Assembly: GCA_903824185.1 (NCBI GenBank)
Contig: CAIJVU010000079.1
Location: 43,979-107,978, forward strand
DNA: 64,000 nucleotides
Direction: 5' to 3'
Source of the DNA: an uncultured Hyphomicrobiales bacterium
GTDB taxonomy: Bacteria; Pseudomonadota; Alphaproteobacteria; Rhizobiales; Beijerinckiaceae
This document shows, piece by piece, positions 55,016 through 62,452 of the stretch (positions are counted from its first letter, which is position 1; each line of letters opens with the position of its first letter). Under the pieces are notes generated by a model that was not told where the DNA came from, did no database searches, and saw only the letters and a program-made list of their open reading frames with translations. Both the position numbers and the translations under genes were made by a program.

Positions 55016-56581
55016 TTACTTCTTCTTTCCCCCGAAGGGATTGAATCCACCCAATCCGGGCAATCCAAATCCTTTGCCGCCCATTCCGGGCAACCCTGTT
55101 GGCAAGCCAATAGGCGGCTTGCCCGCCTGCCCTTGCTGTCCCAAACCCTGCGCGCCTGGAAAGTCCGGCAAACCGGCCCCTCCCGCACTGGCTTGGGCCT
55201 GCAATTTGGCTATTTCCTCGGCAGACGGCATGCCACCGCCCAATCCGAACATCTGCGCCATGCCCGCCATGGGGCCGCGCTTGGCTTGTCCCATAGCCTT
55301 CATCATATCGGCTGTCTGGCGATGCATTTTCAAAAGCCGATTGATATCTTCCACCTTGGTGCCAGATCCGGCCGCAATGCGTTTTTTGCGCGAGGCTTTC
55401 AAAATATCGGGATTGCGCCGCTCCATGCGGGTCATCGAGTCAATGATGGCTTTTTGGCGTTTGACAACGGTCTGATCGAGATTGGCCGAGGCGATCTGGT
55501 CTTTCATCTTGGCAACACCGGGCAGCATGCCGAGCAATCCGCCCACGCCCCCGATTTTTTCAATCTGCGCCAACTGGTCACGCAAATCATCCAAATCGAA
55601 TTTGCCTTTGCGCATTTTTTCGGCAAGCGCTTTGGCTTTTTCAGCATCGATATTTTGCGAGGCCTTTTCAACGAGGGAAACAATATCCCCCATGCCCAAA
55701 ATGCGATTGGCAATCCGCGAGGGATGGAAATCATCCAGCGCATCCATTTTTTCGCCCATGCCGACCAGCTTGATCGGCTTGCCGGTCACAGAGCGCATCG
55801 ACAAGGCTGCGCCACCGCGCCCGTCGCCATCCACCCGCGTCAAAACAATACCGGTAATGCCGACCCGCTCTTCAAAGGCGCGCGCAGTATTGACCGCATC
55901 CTGACCGGTCAAAGCATCCGCCACCAACAAGACTTCATGCGGTTTTGCGAGCGTTTTGACTTCGGCCACTTCGGCCATCAGGGCTTCATCGACCGTTGTG
56001 CGCCCTGCAGTATCGAGCAACACCACATCAAAGCCACCCAGACGCGCGGCATCCAAGGCGCGGCGGGTGATTTGCACAGGGCTCTGGCCTGTGACAATCG
56101 GCAATGTCTCAATCGAGAGTTGCTTGCCAAGGGTCGCCAATTGTTCCATCGCCGCCGGACGGCGGGTATCGAGCGAGGCCATCAAAACCTTGCGCCGGTC
56201 GCGTTCGGTTAAACGCCGCGCCAGCTTGGCCGTGGTGGTTGTTTTACCCGAGCCCTGCAAACCCACCATCAAGATTGCAACCGGCGGCGTTGCCTCCAGA
56301 TTGATCCCGACCTGTTCAGCCCCCAGCGTTTCAACAAGGGCATCATGTACGATCTTGACGACCATCTGGCCGGGGGACACAGACCGCACCACTTCCGCGC
56401 CCACCGCACGGCTACGGACTTGTTCGATAAAGGTTTTGACGACATCGAGCGACACATCGGCTTCGATCAAAGCCAGACGCACTTCCCGCAAAGCAGCAGT
56501 GACATCGGCTTCGCTCAGCGCCCCGCGCCGCGTTAAGCCGTTCAAGATGCCGGAGAGTTTATCCGAAAGACTCTCAAACAT
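55016..56581 (-). CDS. ffh: Signal recognition particle protein Ffh
   Basis: A 521-residue SRP54 GTPase that targets nascent inner-membrane proteins. The N domain (1-85) is followed by the G domain with GLQGSGKTTTTAKLA, DTRRPAAMEQL, LLDTAGRTTVDE and TRVDGDGRGGAALS. The methionine-rich M domain (about 330-440) binds SRP RNA, with RIAAGSGTKVEDINRLLK. The last 70 residues are a Gly/Pro/Met-rich tail. It heads the operon to rpsP; the SRP RNA gene is not seen nearby. Confidence 0.97.
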   Translation of the reverse strand: MFESLSDKLSGILNGLTRRGALSEADVTAALREVRLALIEADVSLDVVKTFIEQVRSRAVGAEVVRSVSPGQMVVKIVHDALVETLGAEQVGINLEATPPVAILMVGLQGSGKTTTTAKLARRLTERDRRKVLMASLDTRRPAAMEQLATLGKQLSIETLPIVTGQSPVQITRRALDAARLGGFDVVLLDTAGRTTVDEALMAEVAEVKTLAKPHEVLLVADALTGQDAVNTARAFEERVGITGIVLTRVDGDGRGGAALSMRSVTGKPIKLVGMGEKMDALDDFHPSRIANRILGMGDIVSLVEKASQNIDAEKAKALAEKMRKGKFDLDDLRDQLAQIEKIGGVGGLLGMLPGVAKMKDQIASANLDQTVVKRQKAIIDSMTRMERRNPDILKASRKKRIAAGSGTKVEDINRLLKMHRQTADMMKAMGQAKRGPMAGMAQMFGLGGGMPSAEEIAKLQAQASAGGAGLPDFPGAQGLGQQGQAGKPPIGLPTGLPGMGGKGFGLPGLGGFNPFGGKKK

Positions 56582-57032
56582 GATCTTGTGCCACCTTCAC
56601 ATCCGACCCGCGCACAAGCCAAAAACAGGATCATTCCCGCACCGCTCGCCGCTTTTTCTATGCCTCACCGGTTTGGGCCATGCCCATCCCGTGCTCGTTT
56701 TTGAAATTCTTGTTCTGCGCCAGTCCCTTGTCTGGGCTTGAAGCACCCGCTTCAAGCAAACGACAAAGACGCCCGAGGGCGCATCGCGCTGTCGGACGTT
56801 GACCTCCGGTTTCGAGAACCGGTGGGTGGCTCACAGACAAGAACTGTCAATGAAACTGCAGGTGAAATAGCCAAACGGCCCCCAAGAGTCAAGGTTTCAC
56901 TGGGGCAAACCAAGATTTCAGGGGGACCGTTCAATCCGGCAGGCCCTGTGCCAAAGGCTGTGCCTTGTGCTATCACAAGAGGTGAACCAGTCAGCCCATA
57001 TCAGACTTTTCAAGCTGGATAGGAGCTTATCC
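56582..57032. other. Intergenic region with several hairpins upstream of ffh
   Basis: About 450 bases without a recognisable protein gene. It contains a perfect 9-bp hairpin GCTTGAAGC/GCTTCAAGC with ACCC loop (56736-56757). GCCC-GA-GGGC (56771-56780) is nested in CGACA...TGTCG. CCGGTT/AACCGG and CTTGTG-CTAT-CACAAG (56964-56979) follow. The spacing looks like a structured RNA or a compound regulatory region for ffh and the divergent hydrolase gene. It does not show the conserved loops of SRP RNA, RNase P RNA or tmRNA. Confidence 0.4.
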
Positions 57033-57737
57033 GTGTCTTTGTTGCGTTTATCTTGGCTCTGCAGCCTTTTTTTCTTGGCTTTGATCGGAATAGGTCAGGC
57101 GGAACCCAAAATCACCACTGTTGAGGCTGGGGGTGTCAAAGCCGTGCTGATCAAGCCAGACAAGCCGATTGCCTCCTTGATTTTACTGACTGGAGGGGAT
57201 GGCCGGATCGGCGTTTTTGAGGAGGGCGGCATAGCCCGTGAGGGCAACCAACTGGTCCGCACCCGTCTGAATTACGCTCTCAAAGGCTTTGCCGTTCTAG
57301 TGCCCGATCTGGGATATGATCTGGAGGCCCTTGTCCAATTCATGCGCAAAATCAAAGGCCCCGTCACCGTTGTGGGCACCAGCCGCGGCACCTTGCGGGC
57401 AGCTTACGGGATCAAAAGCGGCGCGCGGCCTGACAAGGTCGTGTTCACCTCGGGCTTTCTCAGCGATGCCTCCGGCGACCGCGAAAATGTGATGGCTATT
57501 TTGCGGGAGGCTGACTTACTGCCCAAAACCTTGGTGATTCATCACCGCAATGACAATTGCCGCAAGACAGCCCCCGAAGGGGTCAAAGATTTTATGACGT
57601 GGGCACAAAACAAAGCTAAGCTCGTTTGGCTGGAAGGCGGCGAGGAAATTGGCAATCCCTGTGAAGCCCAGTCTTTTCATGGGTTTCGCGGAATTGACCA
57701 AAAAGTCGTTGAGAGCGTCGCAGCTTTCGCACGGTGA
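57033..57737 (+). CDS. Exported alpha/beta-hydrolase-like protein
   Basis: A 234-residue protein with an N-terminal signal peptide (LSWLCSLFFLALIGIGQA then EPK). It has alpha/beta-hydrolase features: LTGGDGRIGVFEEGG as oxyanion-type loop, GFAVLVPDLGYD, the nucleophile elbow VVGTSRGTLRAAYG with serine, and a late histidine in QSFHGFRGID. AGGAG seven bases before a GTG at 57033 fixes the start. It is likely a periplasmic esterase or peptidase of unknown substrate. Confidence 0.78.
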   Translation: MSLLRLSWLCSLFFLALIGIGQAEPKITTVEAGGVKAVLIKPDKPIASLILLTGGDGRIGVFEEGGIAREGNQLVRTRLNYALKGFAVLVPDLGYDLEALVQFMRKIKGPVTVVGTSRGTLRAAYGIKSGARPDKVVFTSGFLSDASGDRENVMAILREADLLPKTLVIHHRNDNCRKTAPEGVKDFMTWAQNKAKLVWLEGGEEIGNPCEAQSFHGFRGIDQKVVESVAAFAR

Positions 57738-57803
57738 TCTGGTCGGGTTGGGTGGATCGCCGGTTTTTGATTGTTTTTTGTCGTTGTCAATGTTTGCGTA
57801 TTC

Positions 57804-58037
57804 ATGTCCAGAACAGCTCAAGATACTGAACTTTATACACTTTTGACCACTTCTAAAGGCTGGATTGTCAAAAATCCCTTGCCGGTTTTTCATTGTCAGA
57901 CGCTCAGCGAGGCCCTGACCTTCGCGCAAGACAATATTTTGCAAAAACGCAAATCCCCGTTCATCATCTCAAAAGATGAAACCATCGAGATCAGAGCCCA
58001 GCAAATTGTCAGATTGATCGCGGATTTGGGCTTTTAG
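57804..58037 (+). CDS. Hypothetical protein (77 residues)
   Basis: The frame starts MSRTAQDTELYTLLTTSKGW and ends IVRLIADLGF; it has no membrane segment or known motif. No good Shine-Dalgarno precedes the ATG, which weakens the call. It lies alone between the hydrolase and the SBP-like gene. The rest of 57738-58170 holds nothing else I can identify. Confidence 0.4.
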   Translation: MSRTAQDTELYTLLTTSKGWIVKNPLPVFHCQTLSEALTFAQDNILQKRKSPFIISKDETIEIRAQQIVRLIADLGF

Positions 58038-58170
58038 GCCAAGATTGGGGTGCAGGACTGACTTTTTTTCTTGTCCTATCCAATCAGACGTTTATGTTCC
58101 GGTTTCAGAGTATGTCACAATAGTGTGTTGATGGTGTCAAAGCCATCTTGCGTAGTTAAAGAGCGTCATC

Positions 58171-58755
58171 ATGGATTTTGCAGCGATTTTCGGCCTAGTT
58201 GCCTGTGCCATTCTGCTGTTTCTTTTTTTTGAGGAACTTGTTTTTGTTCTGACGCCCAAAGATACTGCAGCCAAGACCGATGTTTTAGCCAGAATCAGCA
58301 CCCGAAACCTTGTGCATATCGGCATCGGCCCGCGCAGAGCGCCGTTTGCCTCAACCGCCCCCGACGGCTCGCTGAAAGGCTTGCATGCCGATCTGGCCCG
58401 TTTGATCTCGGAAGCACTGGATGTCGAGCTCAATCTGGAAATTCTCGATGACTATGAGGCTTATGAGCAAATCAAAGAGATGCAGATTGATATTCTGATC
58501 TCTGGATCGGAATGGAATGCCAAACAAGCCCGTGAAATTGGCTTTTATGGTCCCTATCTGACCTTAAATCCCTCGGAAACGCCGTCCGAAGACGGAACAC
58601 CCGTCCAAACCAAGCAGACCCGCATGCATATCAGCCTGCCCTATGGGCAACACAGCCTGATTCATTGGCTGGAAGGGTTTTTTGCGCAAATGCAGGCCTC
58701 CGGCGAGCTCGAAAAGCTCTATGCGCGGTATTTCGAACCCTCCCAGATCGCCTAA
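58171..58755 (+). CDS. Membrane-anchored, shortened periplasmic binding protein-like domain (SBP family 3)
   Basis: A 194-residue protein with one N-terminal transmembrane helix (about residues 4-27) and a periplasmic part resembling family 3 amino-acid-binding proteins. VHIGIGPRRAPFAST, GSLKGLHADLARLISEALDVE and QIDILISGSEWNAKQAREIGFYGPYL match lobe 1. The usual second lobe is nearly all missing, jumping to SLIHWLEGFFAQMQASGELEKLYARYF, the normal C-terminal end. It may be a small sensor or a decayed gene, although the frame is intact. No permease or kinase is adjacent. Confidence 0.65.
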   Translation: MDFAAIFGLVACAILLFLFFEELVFVLTPKDTAAKTDVLARISTRNLVHIGIGPRRAPFASTAPDGSLKGLHADLARLISEALDVELNLEILDDYEAYEQIKEMQIDILISGSEWNAKQAREIGFYGPYLTLNPSETPSEDGTPVQTKQTRMHISLPYGQHSLIHWLEGFFAQMQASGELEKLYARYFEPSQIA

Positions 58756-58870
58756 ACGGCTACCCCAAGTCCAACTGTTTTGGGCCGAGAATTTCTTGGG
58801 CACGGGGTGAAATTTTAATCTTTTCAACCGTTAATAGGGTCTCCCAGCAGGGACGGCATCCCGCCGTTGC

Positions 58871-59059
58871 ATGACTGGCGCGGGATCCATGCCCATGCTG
58901 CGCAAAGCCGTTGATGTTCTCGTGATGGCGGTTCTGGTCGGGGTGACGCTGAGTGGTATTTTAGGCGGCATTCGCGATGGCGACTTGCAAAATGCCCTGA
59001 TCGTGATGATGGTCGGCACGGTCTACACCACCATTCTGGCCGAGATGCAAAAACTCTGA
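58871..59059 (+). CDS. Small membrane protein (62 residues)
   Basis: A short frame encoding two hydrophobic stretches, VLVMAVLVGVTLSGILGG and ALIVMMVGTVYTTILAEM, separated by a charged IRDGDLQN turn. It looks like a two-helix inner-membrane protein. The start may be the ATG at 58871 or 58889. It ends 16 bp before the next gene and may be co-transcribed with it. Confidence 0.5.
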   Translation: MTGAGSMPMLRKAVDVLVMAVLVGVTLSGILGGIRDGDLQNALIVMMVGTVYTTILAEMQKL

Positions 59060-59075
59060 GACGGATCATATTCCA

Positions 59076-59474
59076 TTGAAAAAATTGATTTTTTTTGGTC
59101 TCGCCAGCATGTTGCTGATGCCCGTGACAGCCCCAGCGCAAGAGCGTGATGGTCTGACAAAAGAATTTACGCAATGCATGCAAGATGTTGATCTCGGTGC
59201 CATGAAAAACAGCCAATGGCTGTCGTGTTACCAGCTCGAATACAAGCGGCAGGACAAGTTTCTCAATCTTGAATATCAAAAACTGAAAGCAAAACTCCCC
59301 CCCACCCAGCACACTGCTTTGCTGGCCGGACAAAAGGCCTGGCTTGGCTATCGGGATGCGTGGTGCCAGTTCCAAGGGGGGCTCGATGTCGCCCCGACAC
59401 CGCAGATCAACGGGGTGGCCTGTCTGGTTGACCTGACCGCGGAACAGGTCAAAAAGCTGCGCGAGAGTTTTTGA
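59076..59474 (+). CDS. LprI/DUF1311-family exported protein
   Basis: A 132-residue exported protein. The signal peptide KKLIFFGLASMLLMPVTAPA is followed by a mature domain with four cysteines: TQCMQDVD, LSCYQLEY, DAWCQFQG and VACLVDLT. The motif KAWLGYRDAWCQF is typical of DUF1311/LprI, a family that includes a lysozyme inhibitor. The start appears to be a TTG at 59076, since no ATG gives a complete signal peptide. It is the last host gene before the mobile element. Confidence 0.8.
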   Translation: MKKLIFFGLASMLLMPVTAPAQERDGLTKEFTQCMQDVDLGAMKNSQWLSCYQLEYKRQDKFLNLEYQKLKAKLPPTQHTALLAGQKAWLGYRDAWCQFQGGLDVAPTPQINGVACLVDLTAEQVKKLRESF

Positions 59475-59546
59475 CGCGCACCGATGCCGGTCGCAAGCCT
59501 TTGAAAAGGCGTTTCTTTTATTATTCTCTGAATGGCTTTGAAACGA

Positions 59547-59568
59547 CCCAAGCCGCATCGGCTTTGGG
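59547..59568 (-). terminator. Probable terminator of the disrupted tRNA-Gly(GCC) gene
   Basis: On the minus strand a hairpin with arms CCCAA-GCCG / CGGC-TTGGG lies 4 bases downstream of the tRNA 3' end sequence. It is the kind of stem that follows tRNA genes and marks the left side as the original 3' flank of the target tRNA. Confidence 0.6.
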
Positions 59569-59572
59569 AAAA

Positions 59573-59619
59573 TTGGAGCGGGCGAAGGGATTTGAACCCT
59601 CGACCCCAACCTTGGCAAT
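59573..59619 (-). repeat. Left attachment site: 3' half of tRNA-Gly(GCC)
   Basis: Read on the minus strand these 47 bases run from the anticodon loop (TTGCCAA) through the variable region, the T-arm (loop TTCAAAT) and the acceptor 3' strand CGCCCGC to TCCA. The 5' half of the tRNA is absent. It is identical to 63842-63888 over all 47 bases, the flanks then diverging. It is therefore the outer junction of an integrated element. Confidence 0.92.
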
Positions 59620-59811
59620 ATTCTTGTCGATCTTTTTTATCAATGTTTAGAATACGTTATATCCATCAAAAAATATACGTATATGATCTGTTTATCAAAT
59701 GCACGCATTTTTCTGTATATAAACTGCTATTTAAGTGTCTGATATTGAATGCTTTTAATCGATTTATGCCCTGCCTCAAATCTTCAACCCCAACCTATTT
59801 CATAAACGCAT

Positions 59812-60000
59812 TCAAATCCTGATCGTCAACACCAACAATGATCCTTTACCACTGTTCAATGACTTTTTGATCATATCGACTGCTTTTGATGCGTCCTTTG
59901 CATCCGTGATCTCTATTGCCGCTGTGACCGTTGATCCTGACGATATCTGCTCTGTCACTTTCTTAATGCTCATGCCAACAAACTTGCTCGCTAACGTCAT
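59812..60000 (-). CDS. Unknown small protein coupled to RHH protein (62 residues)
   Basis: The ATG at 60000 overlaps the TGA of the upstream ribbon-helix-helix gene (ATGA), which strongly suggests translational coupling and picks this start over longer ones. The protein begins MTLASKFVGMSIKKVTEQIS and ends KGSLLVLTIRI. It alternates charged helices and a hydrophobic C-terminus. I do not recognise it. The position suggests a second component of an RHH-controlled pair, for example a copy-number or toxin-antitoxin unit, but nothing in its sequence proves this. Confidence 0.6.
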   Translation of the reverse strand: MTLASKFVGMSIKKVTEQISSGSTVTAAIEITDAKDASKAVDMIKKSLNSGKGSLLVLTIRI

Positions 60001-60197
60001 GCCTGTGATCCTTTCATCATTGATTTTGATGAATCCTGACCTGATTGACCCAATGTCACATTGCCGAACAATTGCTCGCAAAACTGCCTCATCAAATCAC
60101 TGACCTTTTTGTCATTCTGCTTGCAATAATCGATCATTCGTAACTTCTGATCACGTGTTGTTCTGAATGATATGAACTCGTTTTGTGTGATCTTCAT
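59997..60197 (-). CDS. Ribbon-helix-helix-like DNA-binding protein (66 residues)
   Basis: A 66-residue basic protein. NEFISFRTTRDQKLRMIDYC has the beta strand and helix 1 of a ribbon-helix-helix fold, and KKVSDLMRQFCEQL forms helix 2. The last 20 residues are polar. Such proteins act as copy-number repressors, relaxosome accessory proteins or antitoxins. It lies 131 bp downstream of the rep-like gene and is coupled to the next gene, fitting a regulator of the element's replication. Confidence 0.65.
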   Translation of the reverse strand: MKITQNEFISFRTTRDQKLRMIDYCKQNDKKVSDLMRQFCEQLFGNVTLGQSGQDSSKSMMKGSQA

Positions 60198-60328
60198 TTG
60201 AAATCCTTTTCGTTTGAAATGTTAAAACTTTTAACATTTGAATTTTGCTAAAATCTTCTAATAAAGCAGAACCGCTGATGCCTGCCTTATATGTATGAAT
60301 TGAATGATGCGCCTCGAAAAACGATTGC

Positions 60329-60853
60329 CTACGCAACAGCGATTTTCTTGTTGTGAAACGTATCTGTGTCCAGGCAATCGAAATAATGATCAAACCCGTC
60401 TTTTGATCTGATCTTTGCCATGTAATCTATCCAACCACGATCTGCATTTGCCTTTGCATCACCGTGCCCATATCCAAAATATTGCTCTAACCAAACATCC
60501 ATTGCTAATTTGCAGAACTCATCCTGCGCCATGTGTTTTGGCGACTCGATTGCCGCATGAAAATGATACCGACCTTCTTTGCTTTTCTCTAAAATTGCCA
60601 TCGTCTGCAATCTTTTGCCATGCCTGACATATGCTGACTTATAAACCCGCCTGTTCAATGCCCGCATGAACTCCTTGAAACACTTCCTTGAACGCATATC
60701 GTCCAATCGATACCATTGAAAATTGTTGTTCTTGCTGCCCTTCTGCTCAACTCTGACCGCCTGTTTTAAATTGAATGTAAACGCACAAACATTGTCCCAG
60801 TGATCTGTGCTGCAAAAATCCAACAATGCTTTTTTATGTTTTAAAATGCTCAT
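60329..60853 (-). CDS. HUH-type rolling-circle replication initiator-like protein
   Basis: A 174-residue protein with the order of motifs expected of a small HUH endonuclease. Motif I-like AFTFNLKQAV is near residue 24. The metal-binding H-hydrophobic-H in GRYHFHAAIE is at H97 and H99. A catalytic tyrosine with YxxK is in GWIDYMAKI at Y144 and K147. Only one Tyr is in that motif, as in plasmid Rep and inovirus Gp2-type initiators. The sequence between the motifs is shorter than in conjugative relaxases. It should nick a double-strand origin in the excised element. I cannot place it in a named family with certainty. Confidence 0.7.
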   Translation of the reverse strand: MSILKHKKALLDFCSTDHWDNVCAFTFNLKQAVRVEQKGSKNNNFQWYRLDDMRSRKCFKEFMRALNRRVYKSAYVRHGKRLQTMAILEKSKEGRYHFHAAIESPKHMAQDEFCKLAMDVWLEQYFGYGHGDAKANADRGWIDYMAKIRSKDGFDHYFDCLDTDTFHNKKIAVA

Positions 60854-60947
60854 AATATGCCCTCCGTCTTACGTATTTATGTAAAACAAAACGCCAGAAC
60901 TGAGCAAAACAGCAAAAAAATGAAATATTTTTGATTATTTTATAAAA

Positions 60948-61517
60948 TCACATCAACTCGACTGCTGATCTCAACTGATGGTCGTTGATGTCGATATATC
61001 GCTGTGTTGTTGATATCGACGCATGACCCGCCAATGCCGCCAAAACCCGAACGCCAACACCTTTCGATGCTAAATTCGTGATGAAAGTGCGTCTGCCTGA
61101 ATGACTGCTCGCATTCTCGATCCCACAATCCTCATAAATGTCCTTGAACAGATGACACATTGCGTTTGCCGTGAATGCATTGTCCTTCTGAGTCATAAAC
61201 AATGAACGCTTGTTCTGGCGTCTTTGACCGATGCCTTTGACATATGCCGCCAATTCCTTACGCAATCGATCTGAGATGAACACCTTGCGTGATTGAGACC
61301 CCTTTGTTTGATCTGATGCCAATATGATTTCGTCTCTGATGCTACCATCCGCACTGACAATGTTATCGATGTTCAAAGACGCAATCTCATGTGCTCGCAA
61401 TCCTGCATAAAAACTGATTGCGAAAATTGCCCTGTCTCTGACCGAATGGCGTCTTGTTGCGATCTGAGCAAATATCGATTTGATCTCTTTTTCGTTGAGT
61501 GTCTTTGCCTGTTTCAT
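60948..61517 (-). CDS. Short tyrosine recombinase (catalytic domain only)
   Basis: A 189-residue tyrosine recombinase with a complete active site: R41 in YAGLRAHEIASL, K72 in QTKGSQSRKV, H139 and R142 in SSHSGRRTFITNL, H165 in ALAGHASISTTQRYIDI, and the nucleophile Y174. There is no N-terminal core-binding domain; in this it resembles FimB/FimE-size recombinases. The ATG at 61517 gives MKQAKTLNEKEIKSIF. It could resolve multimers after replication or invert DNA within the element. It is distinct from the larger integrase at 62453-63706. Confidence 0.85.
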   Translation of the reverse strand: MKQAKTLNEKEIKSIFAQIATRRHSVRDRAIFAISFYAGLRAHEIASLNIDNIVSADGSIRDEIILASDQTKGSQSRKVFISDRLRKELAAYVKGIGQRRQNKRSLFMTQKDNAFTANAMCHLFKDIYEDCGIENASSHSGRRTFITNLASKGVGVRVLAALAGHASISTTQRYIDINDHQLRSAVELM

Positions 61518-61684
61518 GATCAACCCGCCTGTTCCTATGAAAACCACACACTTTCCATGAGAACTGATCCAATATGTGATTACGAAGATTGATCAAAATC
61601 CCATAATCGAAATTATACAACAAAATCAGATACTTCAACCGAAATCACATAGAATATCAATTGTATGTGGTTTGGGAAATTCAT

Positions 61685-62000
61685 AAAAAATGGACAGGCA
61701 AAAATGACCTGCTGTCCATGCAGACGCACATGTGAAATCACGTGGGCAAAAATCGCTTACGTGTAAGCGTTTTTATGAAATAAAATCGAAATATTTTGTG
61801 TTCCATTTGGAACGAAAATATTACCCCGATTTTTGTGTTGTTGTGGACCAGTTCGAAATTGAACTCGAACGCTTGAAACGGTCAACAAACCATTTCTAAT
61901 ACAAAATAAACCGCCAAATACGGGATTTTTTTCTGAATATTTAATAAAATGGACAGAAAAAGAAACCTATCCATCCAAATGCATATTTGAAATAACGTGG
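61685..62000. repeat. Repeat- and dyad-rich non-coding region of the element, candidate origin/control region
   Basis: Two imperfect direct repeats of about 58 bp (61685-61745 and 61945-62000) share TGGACAG at the left and TTGAAATAACGTGG-like ends. Between them are three dyads: CGCTTAC/GTAAGCG with a 2-base loop inside A/T runs (61754-61769), GTTCCA/TGGAAC (61800-61813) and GTTCGA/TCGAAC (61851-61870). No gene lies in 61518-62013. Such a cluster suits a replication origin, recombinase target or regulator sites. Confidence 0.55.
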
Positions 62001-62013
62001 TTTGTATTCTGTA

Positions 62014-62388
62014 TTACTCAACTACGACATCACGCTCCATAGTAACACAACCCTTTGAACCGGTTCGTTCAGATCCGCAGATTTTAAAAGTGAAGTTATC
62101 TTTACCCTTAAATCCTTTTTTTGGAGTATATTCGAACGTATAAACATTCACGTAAACTAAATCACCGTTTTTGGGTTTTTTGATGATTGTTCCACTTTCC
62201 CAAGTGCCAGAATTCGTAAAAAAACGAAATGTGCAAGGTGAACCATCAGTTTTAGAATCTGCTTTGACAACGGGATTTCCACTTATATCACCCCAAGTTA
62301 TTGGAGTGCCAACACAGGCGGCATTTGCAGTTTCATTATAAGCGAAGAAAGATAAAGCGAGTAAAGTTCCAATATACAACTTGTTCAT
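62014..62388 (-). CDS. Secreted Ig-like-domain protein, cargo of the element
   Basis: A 124-residue exported protein with signal peptide NKLYIGTLLALSFFAYNETA ending ANA, then ACVGTP. The mature part ends with YTPKKGFKGKDNFTFKICG, the pattern of single Ig-like/cadherin-like (Big_9-type) domains, and has four cysteines that may form disulfides. GGAG six bases before the ATG at 62388 decides the start over one at 62400, which overlaps that site. It is the only gene of the element without an obvious mobility or replication role. Confidence 0.75.
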   Translation of the reverse strand: MNKLYIGTLLALSFFAYNETANAACVGTPITWGDISGNPVVKADSKTDGSPCTFRFFTNSGTWESGTIIKKPKNGDLVYVNVYTFEYTPKKGFKGKDNFTFKICGSERTGSKGCVTMERDVVVE

Positions 62389-62452
62389 TTTATTCTCCAT
62401 TTTTAATGAACAACTCTTTCTTACACGATTAAAGTACCATATTTGAAATCAA

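Noticed and set aside
56738..57022. Short frames on both strands in the ffh upstream region
   Set aside because: No family resemblance or ribosome site, and they lie over the hairpins. A strong AGGAG instead points to the GTG at 57033.
58824..59618. A 264-residue minus-strand frame opposite the LprI-like gene
   Set aside because: It runs antisense through a convincing signal-peptide gene and into the tRNA fragment.
59532..59822. A 96-residue frame containing SGRRDLNPRPQP over the left attachment site
   Set aside because: This peptide is the well-known false translation of a tRNA 3' end. It overlaps the tRNA fragment and has no ribosome site.
60151..60393. An 80-residue minus-strand frame between the rep-like and RHH genes
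   Set aside because: It overlaps both neighbours in another frame, has no ribosome site and no recognisable sequence.
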